Source of the DNA: Gammaproteobacteria bacterium
GTDB taxonomy: Bacteria > Pseudomonadota > Gammaproteobacteria > SZUA-140
Assembly: GCA_026994735.1 (NCBI GenBank)
Contig: JALWQD010000109.1
Location: forward strand, 1 to 7,441
Direction of reading: 5' to 3'
Length of the DNA: 7,441 nt
Shown here: one piece after another, positions 1-5,037 of the stretch
Numbering within the stretch: the stretch's first letter is position 1
How the letters are laid out: every line of letters begins with the position of its first letter
Notes under the pieces: model-generated
Seen by the model: the letters and a program-made list of their open reading frames with translations, nothing else
Database searches by the model: none
Told to the model about the DNA's origin: nothing
Program-made: the position numbers and the translations under genes

Positions 1-387
1 CGTAAGGTCCATAAAGGTCGTAATCGCGGTATTGCCAGTCGTGGCAACAAGGTCAGCTTTGGCAGTTATGGTCTGAAAGCAACGACGCGAGGCCGTATTA
101 CTGCCAGACAGATTGAAGCAGCACGTCGTGCCATGACCCGTTATATAAAACGTGGCGGCAAGATCTGGATTCGTGTCTTTCCGGACAAGCCCATTACTAA
201 AAAGCCAATCGAAGTGCGTATGGGTAAGGGCAAGGGTAATGTTGAATATTGGGTTGCTCTGACACAACCGGGTCGAGTCCTCTATGAAATGGAAGGGGTT
301 ACCGAAGAAGTTGCGCGTGAGGCATTCCGGCTCGCTGCGGCAAAACTTCCAGTACAGACCTGCTTCGTAACACGTACGGTGATGTGA
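1..387 (+). CDS. rplP: 50S ribosomal protein L16, 5' end cut by window edge
   Basis: L16 binds 23S rRNA near the A site and peptidyl transferase centre and is added late in 50S assembly. The frame is open from base 1 and gives 128 residues starting RKVHKGRNRG, which matches E. coli L16 from about residue 10, so roughly nine residues lie upstream. Recognisable blocks are TARQIEAARRAMTR, GKIWIRVFPDKPIT and VRMGKGKGNVEYWVAL. The Arg of VRMGKGKG corresponds to E. coli Arg81, which is known to be hydroxylated by the oxygenase YcfD/RoxA in that species; whether that happens here cannot be seen. The ATG at 133 is an internal Met, not the start. The stop (TGA, 385-387) overlaps the rpmC start. L16 is normally preceded by rpsC in the S10 operon. 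Confidence 0.98.
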   Translation, partial: RKVHKGRNRGIASRGNKVSFGSYGLKATTRGRITARQIEAARRAMTRYIKRGGKIWIRVFPDKPITKKPIEVRMGKGKGNVEYWVALTQPGRVLYEMEGVTEEVAREAFRLAAAKLPVQTCFVTRTVM

Positions 388-590
388 TGAAGGCAAATGA
401 ATTACGTAGCAAGTCAGCGACTGAGCTTGCTGAAGAGCTGAAAGAACTGACTAAAGAGCAGTTCAACATGCGTATGCAAAAAGGGACTGGCCAGTTGAGC
501 CAGACGCATCGAATCAAATCAGTGCGCCGGGATATCGCCAGAGTGAAGACGATACTCAATGAGCTCAACAAGGTGAGTGCAGGATCATGA
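387..590 (+). CDS. rpmC: 50S ribosomal protein L29
   Basis: L29 is a small two-helix protein near the exit of the 50S peptide tunnel, next to L23. The product is 67 residues (E. coli 63). It begins MKANELRSKS and carries the family block VRRDIARVKT at about residues 46-55. Length and composition (rich in K, R, E) fit a helical hairpin of about residues 7-36 and 38-60. An in-frame GTG at 384 would add one residue, but the ATG at 387 gives the family-standard MKA start and shares its A with the rplP stop (TGATG). That layout suggests termination-reinitiation, since no strong Shine-Dalgarno precedes it. The 3' end overlaps the rpsQ start by four bases (ATGA). Confidence 0.97.
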   Translation: MKANELRSKSATELAEELKELTKEQFNMRMQKGTGQLSQTHRIKSVRRDIARVKTILNELNKVSAGS

Positions 591-847
591 CTGAAAGTAA
601 TACGAAAGCCCGCGCAATCGTCGGTGAGGTTGTGAGTGATCGGATGGACAAAACCATTACAGTGCTGATAGAGCGCAAGATCGCACACCCTTTGTATAAG
701 AAATACATTCGTCGCTCAACGAAGATTCATGCCCACGATCAGGACAATGTCTGCAATAAGGGAGACAAGGTACTTGTCGAACAGTGTCGGCCGATGTCAA
801 AGACCAAGACATGGCGTCTGGTTGAGGTCGTTGAAAAGGCAGTCTGA
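587..847 (+). CDS. rpsQ: 30S ribosomal protein S17
   Basis: S17 is a primary 16S rRNA binding protein of the 30S body, with an OB-fold that helps organise the 5' and central domains. The product is 86 residues (E. coli 84). It shows the block HPLYKKY followed by RRSTKIHAHD (about 34-51) and the C-terminal signature CRPMSKTKTWRL (67-78), ending VVEKAV. The ATG overlaps the rpmC stop as ATGA, and an AGG at 581-583 provides a modest ribosome binding site. As in E. coli, this is the last gene of the S10-type operon. The following 62-bp gap is longer than most in the window and carries the candidate signals for the spc operon. Confidence 0.98.
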   Translation: MTESNTKARAIVGEVVSDRMDKTITVLIERKIAHPLYKKYIRRSTKIHAHDQDNVCNKGDKVLVEQCRPMSKTKTWRLVEVVEKAV

Positions 848-860
848 GAAGTTTTTGAAT
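831..860 (+). promoter_or_regulatory. candidate sigma-70 promoter for the spc operon
   Basis: A TTGAAA at 831-836 matches the -35 consensus at 5 of 6 positions, and TTGAAT at 855-860 matches the -10 consensus at 4 of 6, with an 18-bp spacer. The -35 lies inside the last codons of rpsQ and the -10 in the gap after it. Transcription would begin near 866-868. In E. coli the spc promoter also lies between rpsQ and rplN, which supports the location. The -10 is poor, so this is a candidate only; the genes may simply be read through from the S10 operon. Confidence 0.4.
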
Positions 861-865
861 TAGCG

Positions 866-892
866 CTGTATGGTCATGACGTGACCATGCAG
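866..892 (+). promoter_or_regulatory. 11-bp RNA hairpin before rplN
   Basis: Bases 866-876 (CTGTATGGTCA) pair with 882-892 (TGACCATGCAG) across a five-base loop TGACG. That gives ten Watson-Crick pairs and one G-U. No T-tract follows, so it is not an intrinsic terminator. It ends four bases before the rplN ribosome binding site and would lie at the very 5' end of an mRNA started at the candidate spc promoter. Possible roles are mRNA stabilisation, RNase processing between the S10 and spc messages, or translational control of rplN. The role is inference; the pairing is seen directly. Confidence 0.6.
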
Positions 893-896
893 GTCC

Positions 897-902
897 AGGA
901 GA
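897..902 (+). promoter_or_regulatory. ribosome binding site of rplN
   Basis: AGGAGA at 897-902 is one of the best Shine-Dalgarno matches in the window, centred about eight bases before the rplN ATG. A strong independent site fits rplN being the first gene of the spc operon rather than a coupled internal gene. Confidence 0.8.
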
Positions 903-909
903 AGTCGTC

Positions 910-1278
910 ATGATTCAGATGCAAACAAAACTCGATGTCGCTGATAACAGCGGTGCAAAAAAAGTCCAGTGCATCAAAGTACTGGGCGGTTCACACCGTC
1001 GTTATGCAGGTATTGGTGACATCATTAAGGTCAGCGTCAAGGAAGCCATTCCACGCGGCAAGGTCAAGAAGGGTGAGGTATATGATGCCGTTGTTGTCCG
1101 CACCTGCCATGGTGTCCGTCGCCCGGATGGTTCCTTGATTCGCTTTGACAGTAACGCTGCTGTTCTGCTCAACAATCAGAAACAGCCGCTGGGAACACGT
1201 ATTTTCGGACCTGTGACACGTGAACTGCGCAGTGAGCAGTTCATGAAGATTATCTCACTCGCTCCAGAAGTACTGTAA
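910..1278 (+). CDS. rplN: 50S ribosomal protein L14
   Basis: L14 sits on the interface side of the 50S subunit beside L19, contributes to bridges with 16S rRNA, and is the docking site of the silencing factor RsfS in bacteria. The product is 122 residues (E. coli 123). It opens MIQMQTKLDVADNSGAK and contains CIKVLGGSHRRYAGIGD (21-37), EAIPRGKVKKG (45-55), GVRRPDGSLIRFDSNAAVLL (68-87) and the conserved tail GTRIFGPVTRELR ending KIISLAPEVL. The start follows a strong AGGAGA. It is the first spc operon gene, 62 bp after rpsQ, and is followed by rplX after 22 bp. Confidence 0.99.
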   Translation: MIQMQTKLDVADNSGAKKVQCIKVLGGSHRRYAGIGDIIKVSVKEAIPRGKVKKGEVYDAVVVRTCHGVRRPDGSLIRFDSNAAVLLNNQKQPLGTRIFGPVTRELRSEQFMKIISLAPEVL

Positions 1279-1287
1279 AACATTTTT

Positions 1288-1295
1288 AAGGTAGG
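1288..1295 (+). promoter_or_regulatory. ribosome binding site of rplX
   Basis: AAGGTAGG at 1288-1295 gives two overlapping Shine-Dalgarno options five to nine bases before the ATG at 1301. It supports that ATG as the start of the L24 gene. Confidence 0.65.
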
Positions 1296-1300
1296 CAATC

Positions 1301-1618
1301 ATGCGTAAATTTAAAACAAATGATGATGTGATCATCATTGCCGGCAGAGATAAAGGCAAGCGTGGCAATATCATCAAGGTCCTGCCTGATGACCGACTCC
1401 TTGTCGAAAATGTCGCTATGGTCAAACGACATACCAAGCCGAACCCTAATAAAGGGATTTCGGGGGGGATTATCGAAAAGGAATCACCCATTCACATGTC
1501 TAATGTGGCTCATTTTAATCCGCAGACCAAAAAAGCGGATCGAGTTGGATTCAAGTTGCTTGAAGATGGCACTAAGGTGCGTTTCTTCAAGTCAAATGAT
1601 GAAGTCCTGGACAGTTAA
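1301..1618 (+). CDS. rplX: 50S ribosomal protein L24
   Basis: L24 binds the 5' domain of 23S rRNA, is an assembly initiator of the 50S subunit and lies near the tunnel exit. The product is 105 residues (E. coli 104). A KOW motif spans about residues 7-34, with DDVIIIAGRDKGKRGNIIKV clearly recognisable. The middle has KRHTKPNP, then GGIIEKE (55-61) and SNVAHFNP (67-74), and the tail ADRVGF...KVRFFKSN is the family C-terminal block. The N-terminus MRKFKTNDD is slightly different from the MAAKIRRDDE of E. coli but keeps the register. A 21-bp gap leads to rplE, the junction that carries the S8 repressor site in E. coli. Confidence 0.98.
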   Translation: MRKFKTNDDVIIIAGRDKGKRGNIIKVLPDDRLLVENVAMVKRHTKPNPNKGISGGIIEKESPIHMSNVAHFNPQTKKADRVGFKLLEDGTKVRFFKSNDEVLDS

Positions 1619-1628
1619 ACAATCGGGT

Positions 1629-1664
1629 TATATGTGACAATGGTTAGGTTACAAGAACATTATA
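1629..1664 (+). promoter_or_regulatory. possible S8 autoregulatory site at the rplE start
   Basis: TGTGAC (1633-1638) can pair with GTTACA (1648-1653), one pair being G-U, leaving a nine-base loop that contains the rplE ATG (1640-1642). Weaker outer pairing is possible between TATA at 1629-1632 and 1661-1664, across an asymmetric seven-base bulge. In E. coli, free S8 binds an RNA hairpin that includes the rplE start codon and shuts down the spc operon. Position and topology match, but I could not confirm the S8 core internal loop, so the assignment is tentative. Confidence 0.3.
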
Positions 1665-2179
1665 TCGAGAAGGTTGTTCCTGGTCTGCTGGAACAGTTCA
1701 AGTACAAATCGGTCATGGAAGTGCCAAAACTTCTCAAGATCACTTTGAACATGGGGCTGGGAGAAGCTGTCGCGGACAAAAAAATCGTCGAGAATGCAAC
1801 GGCAGAAATGGCAGCAATCAGTGGTCAAAAACCGGTTGTTACTTATGCACGCAAGTCAATTGCTGGCTTCAAGATTCGTGATGGCATGGCGATTGGCTGC
1901 AAGGTTACGTTACGTCGTGACCACATGTATGAATTTCTTGATCGCCTGGTTAATGTCTCGATTCCACGCATTCGTGATTTTCGCGGTCTTAATGGCAAGG
2001 CTTTTGACGGTCGTGGTAACTACAGCATGGGTGTGCGTGAGCAGATTATTTTTCCGGAAATCGAGTACGACAAAATTGATACTCTGCGCGGAATGGATAT
2101 TACAATCACCACCAGTGCCAAGAATGATGAGGAAGGTCACGCGCTGTTGAAAGCGTTTAACTTCCCATTCAGAAACTGA
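1640..2179 (+). CDS. rplE: 50S ribosomal protein L5
   Basis: L5 binds 5S rRNA with L18 and forms the central protuberance, contacting S13 of the 30S subunit. From the ATG at 1640 the product is 179 residues, exactly the E. coli length, beginning MVRLQEHYIEKVV. An in-frame GTG at 1634 would add two residues but departs from the family start. Conserved blocks are SVMEVPK, ITLNMGLGEA (34-43), SGQKPVVTYARKSIAGFKIR (61-80, including the tRNA-contacting loop), PRIRDFRGL, FDGRGNYSMGVREQIIFPE (122-140), and the C-terminal GMDITITT...AFNFPFRN. The Shine-Dalgarno is weak: only GGG at 1625-1627, some 12 bases upstream. This fits coupled or S8-controlled translation. Confidence 0.98.
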   Translation: MVRLQEHYIEKVVPGLLEQFKYKSVMEVPKLLKITLNMGLGEAVADKKIVENATAEMAAISGQKPVVTYARKSIAGFKIRDGMAIGCKVTLRRDHMYEFLDRLVNVSIPRIRDFRGLNGKAFDGRGNYSMGVREQIIFPEIEYDKIDTLRGMDITITTSAKNDEEGHALLKAFNFPFRN

Positions 2180-2191
2180 GGAATAGGATTA

Positions 2192-2497
2192 ATGGCTAAG
2201 ACTTCGATGATCAACCGTGATCTCAAGCGGCAGCGTTTGGTTAAAAAATTTGCTGCTAAACGTGCTCAACTGAAAGCTGTTATCAACAGTCAGAGTGCAA
2301 GTGCTGAAGACAAGGATGCTGCCTGGAAGGAGTTTCACGCTCTCCCGCGTGACTCAAGCCCAAGCCGGATGCGAAATCGCTGTCGTGTCAGCGGACGTCC
2401 ACACGGTTATTATCGGAAATTTGGCCTTGCGCGTAACAAGCTTCGCGAAGCAGCTATGCAGGGCTACGTGCCTGGTTTGGTAAAAGCCAGCTGGTAA
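2192..2497 (+). CDS. rpsN: 30S ribosomal protein S14, zinc-free long type
   Basis: S14 binds the 3' major domain of 16S rRNA in the 30S head late in assembly. The product is 101 residues, equal to E. coli, beginning MAKTSMINRDLKRQR. The signature LPRDSSPSR (51-59) is followed by RNRCRVSGRPHGYYRKFGLA (61-80), and the end is PGLVKASW. Only one cysteine (Cys64) is present, so the CxxC pairs of the short zinc-binding S14 are absent. This is the long form typical of proteobacteria. GAGGA at 2178-2182, overlapping the rplE stop, gives a well-spaced ribosome binding site, and a second AGGA at 2185-2188 is too close. The rpsH gene follows after 60 bp. Confidence 0.98.
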   Translation: MAKTSMINRDLKRQRLVKKFAAKRAQLKAVINSQSASAEDKDAAWKEFHALPRDSSPSRMRNRCRVSGRPHGYYRKFGLARNKLREAAMQGYVPGLVKASW

Positions 2498-2557
2498 TCC
2501 ACTTTATTTGACTGAACTAATGCGCAGTGATTGCGTTGAGACAAGGCAGACTAGAAC

Positions 2558-2953
2558 ATGAGTATGACAGACCCGATAGCTGATATGCTGACCCGTATTC
2601 GTAACGCTCAGCAGGCGAACAAGAAAGATGTCTCGATTCCGCATTCGAAGACCAAGGCAGCGATTGCCGACGTTTTGAAGAGTGAAGGCTATATCGATGC
2701 ATACAGCAAAGAGGGGGACGACAAGAAGCCTGTCTTGAAAGTGACTTTACGCTACTACCAGGGGAAAGCCGTTATTAACGAGCTGCGTCGTTTTAGTCGT
2801 CCGGGACTTCGTCACTACCGTGGTAAGGCTGAAATTCCTCAGGTTATGGGCGGATTGGGCGTCGCCATTGTGTCAACGTCCCAAGGTATTATGACTGACC
2901 GTGCCGCTCGAGCAGCAGGACACGGTGGCGAAGTTATCTGCTTCGTTTCCTGA
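2558..2953 (+). CDS. rpsH: 30S ribosomal protein S8
   Basis: S8 binds helix 21 in the central domain of 16S rRNA and is essential for platform assembly. In E. coli, free S8 also represses the spc operon by binding its mRNA at rplE. The product is 131 residues (E. coli 130). It begins MSMTDPIADMLTRIRN, has SRPGLRHYRGK (80-90) in the middle, and carries the C-terminal rRNA-binding signature STSQGIMTDRAARAAGHGGE (106-125) followed by VICFVS. The 60-bp gap before it is longer than most here; AAGG at 2543-2546 is a modest ribosome binding site 11 bases before the ATG. Translation ends in two consecutive stops (TGA TAA, 2951-2956). Confidence 0.99.
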   Translation: MSMTDPIADMLTRIRNAQQANKKDVSIPHSKTKAAIADVLKSEGYIDAYSKEGDDKKPVLKVTLRYYQGKAVINELRRFSRPGLRHYRGKAEIPQVMGGLGVAIVSTSQGIMTDRAARAAGHGGEVICFVS

Positions 2954-2976
2954 TAATCCAATAAAAGAACAGAATC

Positions 2977-3510
2977 ATGTCGAGAGTCGCAAATAAACCC
3001 GTTGTTGTTCCGAAGGGCGTCCAGGTAGTCATTGACGGAAGTCAGGTTAATGTAACCGGGCCTAAGGGAAAGCTTGCCTATTCCTTGCATCCAACAATAA
3101 AAGTTGTTGAAGATGGCAGTGAACTGCGTATTGAGATTGTCTCCAACAGCAAACAGGCGCACGCTATGTCAGGGACTACGCGGGCATTGGTCAATAATAT
3201 GGTCATTGGCGTTGATCAGGGTTTTGAGAAAAAACTCACTCTGATTGGTGTTGGTTATCGTGCCCAGTCAAAGGGAAAGGTACTTAATCTTCAGCTTGGC
3301 TTTTCGCATCCTGTTGATTACGAGGTTCCTGAAGGAATCACTATCGAAACACCCAGCCAGACTGAAATTGTTGTCAAAGGTACAGACAAGCAGCAGGTGG
3401 GGCTTGTTGCCGCACAAATTCGTGCTTATCGTCCACCTGAGCCTTATAAAGGAAAAGGTGTTCGTTATGCTGATGAAAATGTGGTTCGCAAAGAAGCTAA
3501 GAAGAAGTAA
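2977..3510 (+). CDS. rplF: 50S ribosomal protein L6
   Basis: L6 binds 23S rRNA domain VI near the sarcin-ricin loop, close to where elongation factors act. The product is 177 residues, identical in length to E. coli. It has the typical two similar halves (about 1-82 and 83-172), with SGTTRALVNNMVIGV (65-79) closing the first, LIGVGYRAQSKG (89-100) and LGFSHPVDY (107-115) in the second, and the signature RPPEPYKGKGVRYADE (152-167) before a basic tail KEAKKK. No convincing Shine-Dalgarno lies in the 23-bp A-rich gap after rpsH, so translation may depend on coupling to rpsH. Confidence 0.99.
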   Translation: MSRVANKPVVVPKGVQVVIDGSQVNVTGPKGKLAYSLHPTIKVVEDGSELRIEIVSNSKQAHAMSGTTRALVNNMVIGVDQGFEKKLTLIGVGYRAQSKGKVLNLQLGFSHPVDYEVPEGITIETPSQTEIVVKGTDKQQVGLVAAQIRAYRPPEPYKGKGVRYADENVVRKEAKKK

Positions 3511-3513
3511 GGG
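3508..3513 (+). promoter_or_regulatory. ribosome binding site that decides the rplR start
   Basis: TAAGGG at 3508-3513 overlaps the rplF stop codon. It is eight bases before the GTG at 3522, which is correct spacing. It overlaps the upstream in-frame GTG at 3513 and so could not serve it. Confidence 0.65.
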
Positions 3514-3521
3514 TGGCTATC

Positions 3522-3878
3522 GTGGATAAGAAACAATCTCGCCTGCGTCGAGCACGGCGTATACGTGGAAGAATCAGTACTCTGGGTGTTCATCGCTTGA
3601 GTGTCTATCGCACTTCGCAACATATTTATGCTCAGATTATCGCTCCGGAAGGAGATCGTATCATTGCCTGTGCCAATACTTTACAGGCCGACATCAAGGC
3701 TGAACTGTCAGGTCATGCAGGCAACGTCAATGCTGCTGTAATCGTTGGTAAGGCCATAGCCGTTAAAGCAAAGGCTGCTGGTTTGAGCAATGTCGCTTTT
3801 GATCGTTCCGGTTATAAATATCATGGTCGGATCAAGGCGCTTGCAGATGCTGCGCGTGAAAACGGTCTCCAATTCTGA
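3522..3878 (+). CDS. rplR: 50S ribosomal protein L18 (GTG start)
   Basis: L18 binds 5S rRNA and, with L5, anchors it in the 50S central protuberance. Starting at GTG 3522 the product is 118 residues (E. coli 117) and reads MDKKQSRLRRARRIRG, matching the E. coli MDKK start. A second in-frame GTG at 3513 would add MAI, but it overlaps the TAAGGG ribosome binding site, so I reject it. Conserved parts are the Arg-rich N-terminal tail that contacts 5S rRNA, HRLSVYRTSQHIYAQIIAP (24-42), VGKAIA, and the C-terminal signature FDRSGYKYHGRIKALADAAR (93-112) ending ENGLQF. It lies 11 bp after rplF and 17 bp before rpsE. Confidence 0.97.
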   Translation: MDKKQSRLRRARRIRGRISTLGVHRLSVYRTSQHIYAQIIAPEGDRIIACANTLQADIKAELSGHAGNVNAAVIVGKAIAVKAKAAGLSNVAFDRSGYKYHGRIKALADAARENGLQF

Positions 3879-3895
3879 ATAAGGTGTAGAGAAAG

Positions 3896-4405
3896 ATGGC
3901 TAGAATGAGCAACAACGAAAAGAGCGACGACCTGCAGGAAAAACTGGTCGGTATTCGCCGTGTGGCCAAAGTTGTCAAAGGTGGCCGCCAATTTGGTTTT
4001 TCTGCACTGACAGTGGTCGGTGATGGTAAAGGGCGTGTTGGCTTTGGTAGTGCCAAGGCACGCGAAGTGCCTGTTGCGATTCAGAAGGCCATGGAAAATG
4101 CTCGTCGCAATATGTGTCAGATCAATCTTAAAGGGACTACGCTTCAGTACCCGATTGAATCTCGCCATGGAGCTGCACGGGTATTCATGAAACCTGCCTC
4201 ACAGGGTACGGGTATTATTGCCGGAGGCGCTATGCGTGCTGTCTTTGAGGTTGTTGGTGTCCGTGATGTACTCGCTAAATGCATCGGCTCGACAACGAAT
4301 CCTATCAACATCATTCGTGCGACAATCAGTGGTCTTGAGACCATGAGCAGCCCTGAAGAGGTTGCCCGCAAACGCGGCAAGAGCGTCGAAGACATTCTGG
4401 GGTAG
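3896..4405 (+). CDS. rpsE: 30S ribosomal protein S5
   Basis: S5 lies on the back of the 30S subunit near the mRNA entry and affects decoding accuracy; changes in its N-terminal loop give spectinomycin resistance in E. coli. The product is 169 residues (E. coli 167). An N-terminal double-stranded-RNA-binding-like domain spans about 12-77, with VKGGRQFGFSALTVVGDG (27-44) and GRVGFGSAKAREVP (46-59). The C-terminal domain contains RVFMKPASQGTGIIAGGAMR (95-114), and the end is KRGKSVEDILG. The loop VKGG is unaltered. One oddity is GSTTNPIN at 131-138, where I recall GSTNPIN in E. coli and relatives. AAGG at 3881-3884 is the nearest Shine-Dalgarno. Confidence 0.99.
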   Translation: MARMSNNEKSDDLQEKLVGIRRVAKVVKGGRQFGFSALTVVGDGKGRVGFGSAKAREVPVAIQKAMENARRNMCQINLKGTTLQYPIESRHGAARVFMKPASQGTGIIAGGAMRAVFEVVGVRDVLAKCIGSTTNPINIIRATISGLETMSSPEEVARKRGKSVEDILG

Positions 4406-4411
4406 TTGAAA

Positions 4412-4600
4412 ATGGCTAAAGTTAAACAACTTCGTGTGACTCTGGTACGTAGCCGGCATGGTCGCCTGGCCAGTCACAAAGCCTGTGTCAAGGGTTTGGG
4501 ACTGCGGCGGATGCATCAGAGCGTCATCGTTGAAGACACTCCGTGTACTCGCGGGATGGTTAATAAGGTGGCCTATATGGTCAACTGTGAGGAAGTATGA
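4412..4600 (+). CDS. rpmD: 50S ribosomal protein L30
   Basis: L30 is a small 50S protein on the solvent side of 23S rRNA domain II. From the ATG at 4412 the product is 62 residues (E. coli 59), beginning MAKVKQLRVTLVRSRHGR. The core HKACVKGLGLRR (22-33) and EDTPCTRGMVNKVAYMV (41-57) are the family signature. An in-frame TTG at 4406 would add only MK and lacks a spaced ribosome binding site, so it is rejected. GGGG at 4399-4402 in the end of rpsE is the likely site, ten bases upstream. The gap to rpsE is six bases and to rplO two bases, so coupling is likely. Confidence 0.97.
   Translation: MAKVKQLRVTLVRSRHGRLASHKACVKGLGLRRMHQSVIVEDTPCTRGMVNKVAYMVNCEEV
4588..4593 (+). promoter_or_regulatory. 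ribosome binding site that decides the rplO start
   Basis: TGAGGA at 4588-4593, inside the last codons of rpmD, is nine bases from the ATG at 4603 but only three from the upstream in-frame ATG at 4597. This favours the 4603 start, which also gives the conserved MRLNTL N-terminus. Confidence 0.65.
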
Positions 4601-4602
4601 TT

Positions 4603-5037
4603 ATGCGTCTCAATACGCTTAAACCAGCCGTCGGCGCAAAGCGTAATGCACGCCGAGTAGGTCGTGGTATTGGTTGCGGTTTTGGCAAGACCTGTGGCCG
4701 CGGCCACAAGGGCCAGCATTCACGCTCGGGTGGTTTTCACAAGGTCGGTTTCGAAGGCGGCCAGATGCCATTACAACGGCGATTGCCGAAAGTTGGTTTT
4801 AGCTCACGCAGTGCGCGCTATGTTGCCGAGGTTCGCTTGTCTGAGATTGACAAGCTGTCTGAAGAAACGGTCGATCTTGAAGCACTCAAAAATGCCAATG
4901 TCATCGCCAGGGATATCAAGACAGCGCGCGTTATCCTGTCGGGTGAAATTAGCCGCGCCGTTACTTTGACAGGGCTCGTTGTCACCAAGGGTGCCCGCGA
5001 AGCTGTTGCAACGGCAGGTGGTAAGGTCGAGGATTAA
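4603..5037 (+). CDS. rplO: 50S ribosomal protein L15
   Basis: L15 spans 23S rRNA deep in the 50S subunit and is an important late assembly protein. From the ATG at 4603 the product is 144 residues, the E. coli length, and begins MRLNTLKP. The ATG at 4597 would add MI, lacks ribosome binding site spacing and is rejected. The Gly/Arg-rich extended N-terminus contains VGRGIGCGFGKTCGRGHKGQ (19-38), then SRSGGFHKVGFEGGQMPLQR (40-59) and RLPKVGFSSR. The globular C-terminal half holds the glycine-rich VTKGAREAVATAGGKVED tail. Cys25 and Cys31 replace residues that are Ser and Gly in E. coli. The secY GTG directly follows its stop codon. Confidence 0.98.
   Translation: MRLNTLKPAVGAKRNARRVGRGIGCGFGKTCGRGHKGQHSRSGGFHKVGFEGGQMPLQRRLPKVGFSSRSARYVAEVRLSEIDKLSEETVDLEALKNANVIARDIKTARVILSGEISRAVTLTGLVVTKGAREAVATAGGKVED

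Noticed and set aside
866..892. Intrinsic terminator at the end of the S10 operon
   Set aside because: The stem is good but no T-tract follows, and spc genes start within 20 bases.
1794..2150. 118-codon alternative + frame inside rplE
   Set aside because: It is wholly contained in the L5 gene in another frame, has low-complexity hydrophobic content and no ribosome binding site.
2508..2536. TTGACT in the rpsN-rpsH gap as an internal promoter
   Set aside because: The -35 matches 5 of 6, but no acceptable -10 occurs at 16-18 bp spacing (best is TTGCGT).
2519..2537. Hairpin in the rpsN-rpsH gap
   Set aside because: Only six pairs with two G-U pairs and a seven-base loop; too weak to call as a feature.
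3513..3521. Upstream GTG start for rplR
   Set aside because: It overlaps the TAAGGG ribosome binding site, and the family begins MDKK, which corresponds to GTG 3522.
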